NCBI GenBank assembly: GCA_026387805.1
Contig: JAPLKY010000053.1
Coordinates: 1 to 7,593 of the forward strand
DNA from: Candidatus Krumholzibacteriia bacterium
Lineage (GTDB): Bacteria; Krumholzibacteriota; Krumholzibacteriia; Krumholzibacteriales; Krumholzibacteriaceae
Reading direction: 5' to 3'
Length of the DNA stretch: 7,593 bases
Shown here: one piece after another, positions 6,981 through 7,593 of the stretch
Layout of the letters: the number at the start of each line of letters is the position of its first letter
Position numbering within the stretch: position 1 is the stretch's first letter
Notes under the pieces: generated by a model
Database searches by the model: none
What the model was told of the DNA's origin: nothing
What the model saw: only the letters and a program-made list of their open reading frames with translations
Made by a program: the position numbers and the translations under genes

Positions 6981-7593
6981 TAGAAGGAACCGGCGAGTCC
7001 GAGCATGAACGAGAAACCGCTCAGATCCACCGAACCTTCGGCGAAGGTACCCTTGTCGGCCGTCGGCTCGGGCCTGAAGTACCGTCGGCCGCCCGCGTCA
7101 CTGTAGGAGGCGAGAAAGACGCTCGTCGCGTTCCCCTCCGAATCCCTGCGGGTTCCCTCGAATCCCTTTACGACCGCCCAACGCCACTTCAGGCCGAGCT
7201 CGAACTGCACCCTGGGAACGATATCGAAGGAAAGCCCCGCGCCCCCATGGAGACCGAATCCCCACTTCTGGAGCTCTTCGCTCGCCTCGTCCTCGGATAA
7301 TCCGCCGCTCGCGCTCTCTTCGAACGTCAATTGTACGTCGTACGCGCCCCCCCCGAGATAGACGTAGGGCCTTGCGAACGGCAGCTTCGGGAGATCCGCG
7401 AACACGGCGGCCGTCACGGGGTAGGCTCTCATGCGGTGCTCGTACGAGAATGAACCGAGGTTGGTTTGCAGCAGGTAGCTCGATTTGCCGAAAACGATTC
7501 CGCCTCCCACGCCGACGCTCAGACGGGGAATGACGGGAACGATGATCTCCACGCCGAATTCGGGAATCCAATGGATCGCGCCGATCTCTCCCG
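6980..7593 (-). CDS. Outer-membrane beta-barrel protein, C-terminal 203 residues (5' end outside window)
   Basis: The frame is open to the right edge, so the start and any signal peptide are not visible; the GTG at 7552 is internal to the frame and not a convincing start. The visible 203 residues alternate amphipathic beta-strands with polar loops: RLSVGVGGGIVFG (23-35), RPYVYLGGGAYDVQLTF (74-90), GFGLHGGAGLSFDI (111-124), RVQFELGLKWRWAV (127-140) and a last strand SGFSFMLGLAGSF (191-203) ending in Phe, the usual BAM-recognised C-terminal residue. The glycine-rich pattern resembles the small 8-stranded OmpA/OmpW-like barrel superfamily (outer membrane protein beta-barrel domain). A charged loop (91-109, rich in Glu/Ser/Asp) and a longer one (144-185) would be surface-exposed or turn regions. 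A G8 run lies within codons 80-82. The stop is 9 nt before the POT-like gene, so it probably heads the same transcript. Passive channel or structural role unknown. Confidence 0.8.
   Translation of the reverse strand, partial: GEIGAIHWIPEFGVEIIVPVIPRLSVGVGGGIVFGKSSYLLQTNLGSFSYEHRMRAYPVTAAVFADLPKLPFARPYVYLGGGAYDVQLTFEESASGGLSEDEASEELQKWGFGLHGGAGLSFDIVPRVQFELGLKWRWAVVKGFEGTRRDSEGNATSVFLASYSDAGGRRYFRPEPTADKGTFAEGSVDLSGFSFMLGLAGSF

Noticed and set aside
7098..7571. 157-codon minus-strand frame over the barrel gene
   Set aside because: It is Arg/Gly-rich with no beta-barrel pattern; the other frame shows strands and a C-terminal Phe.
1..7593. Defence system, CRISPR array, integrase/transposase, tRNA or attachment site
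   Set aside because: No direct-repeat array, cloverleaf, recombinase motif or terminal inverted repeat was seen on either strand; all length is accounted for by five envelope or transport genes.

Overview
The window is GC-rich bacterial DNA from a diderm (Gram-negative type) organism: one gene ends as an outer-membrane beta-barrel, one protein carries a lipobox, and another has a Sec-type signal peptide. The mixture of GTG starts and a large secreted protein built from 'DPDGEI...FEY' type immunoglobulin-like modules looks like uncultured FCB-superphylum or Eisenbacteria/Krumholzibacteria-like genomes. That taxonomic placement is an impression, not a demonstration.

All five genes are on the minus strand, so transcription runs from high to low coordinates. 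In transcription order they are: (1) the C-terminal part of an outer-membrane beta-barrel protein (6980-7593, cut by the right edge); (2) a POT-like (peptide/proton symporter type) major facilitator transporter (5582-6970); (3) a sodium:solute symporter (3789-5579); (4) a large lipoprotein with three repeated Ig/FnIII-like modules and an unrecognised C-terminal domain (1431-3695); (5) a secreted CehA/McbA-family (PHP-like) metallohydrolase (1-1396, cut by the left edge). Gaps are 9, 2, 93 and 34 nt. The first three genes therefore look co-transcribed. The 93-nt gap holds an AT-rich patch that could be a second promoter for the last two genes. No gene-free stretch exceeds 100 nt. I saw no tRNA, rRNA, CRISPR array, insertion sequence or convincing terminator.

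Read together, the locus resembles a cell-envelope set: an outer-membrane barrel, two different secondary transporters (one of a proton-coupled family, one of a sodium-coupled family), a surface or periplasmic lipoprotein and an exported hydrolase. A joint role in external breakdown and uptake of a small organic compound is plausible but inferred only from gene order. Each protein belongs to, or resembles, a known family. The less ordinary points are the three-module lipoprotein, the long extracytoplasmic loop in a 12-helix POT-like protein, and an in-phase G GGG GGG heptamer just before the stop of the POT-like gene that would, on a -1 slip, read into the symporter.
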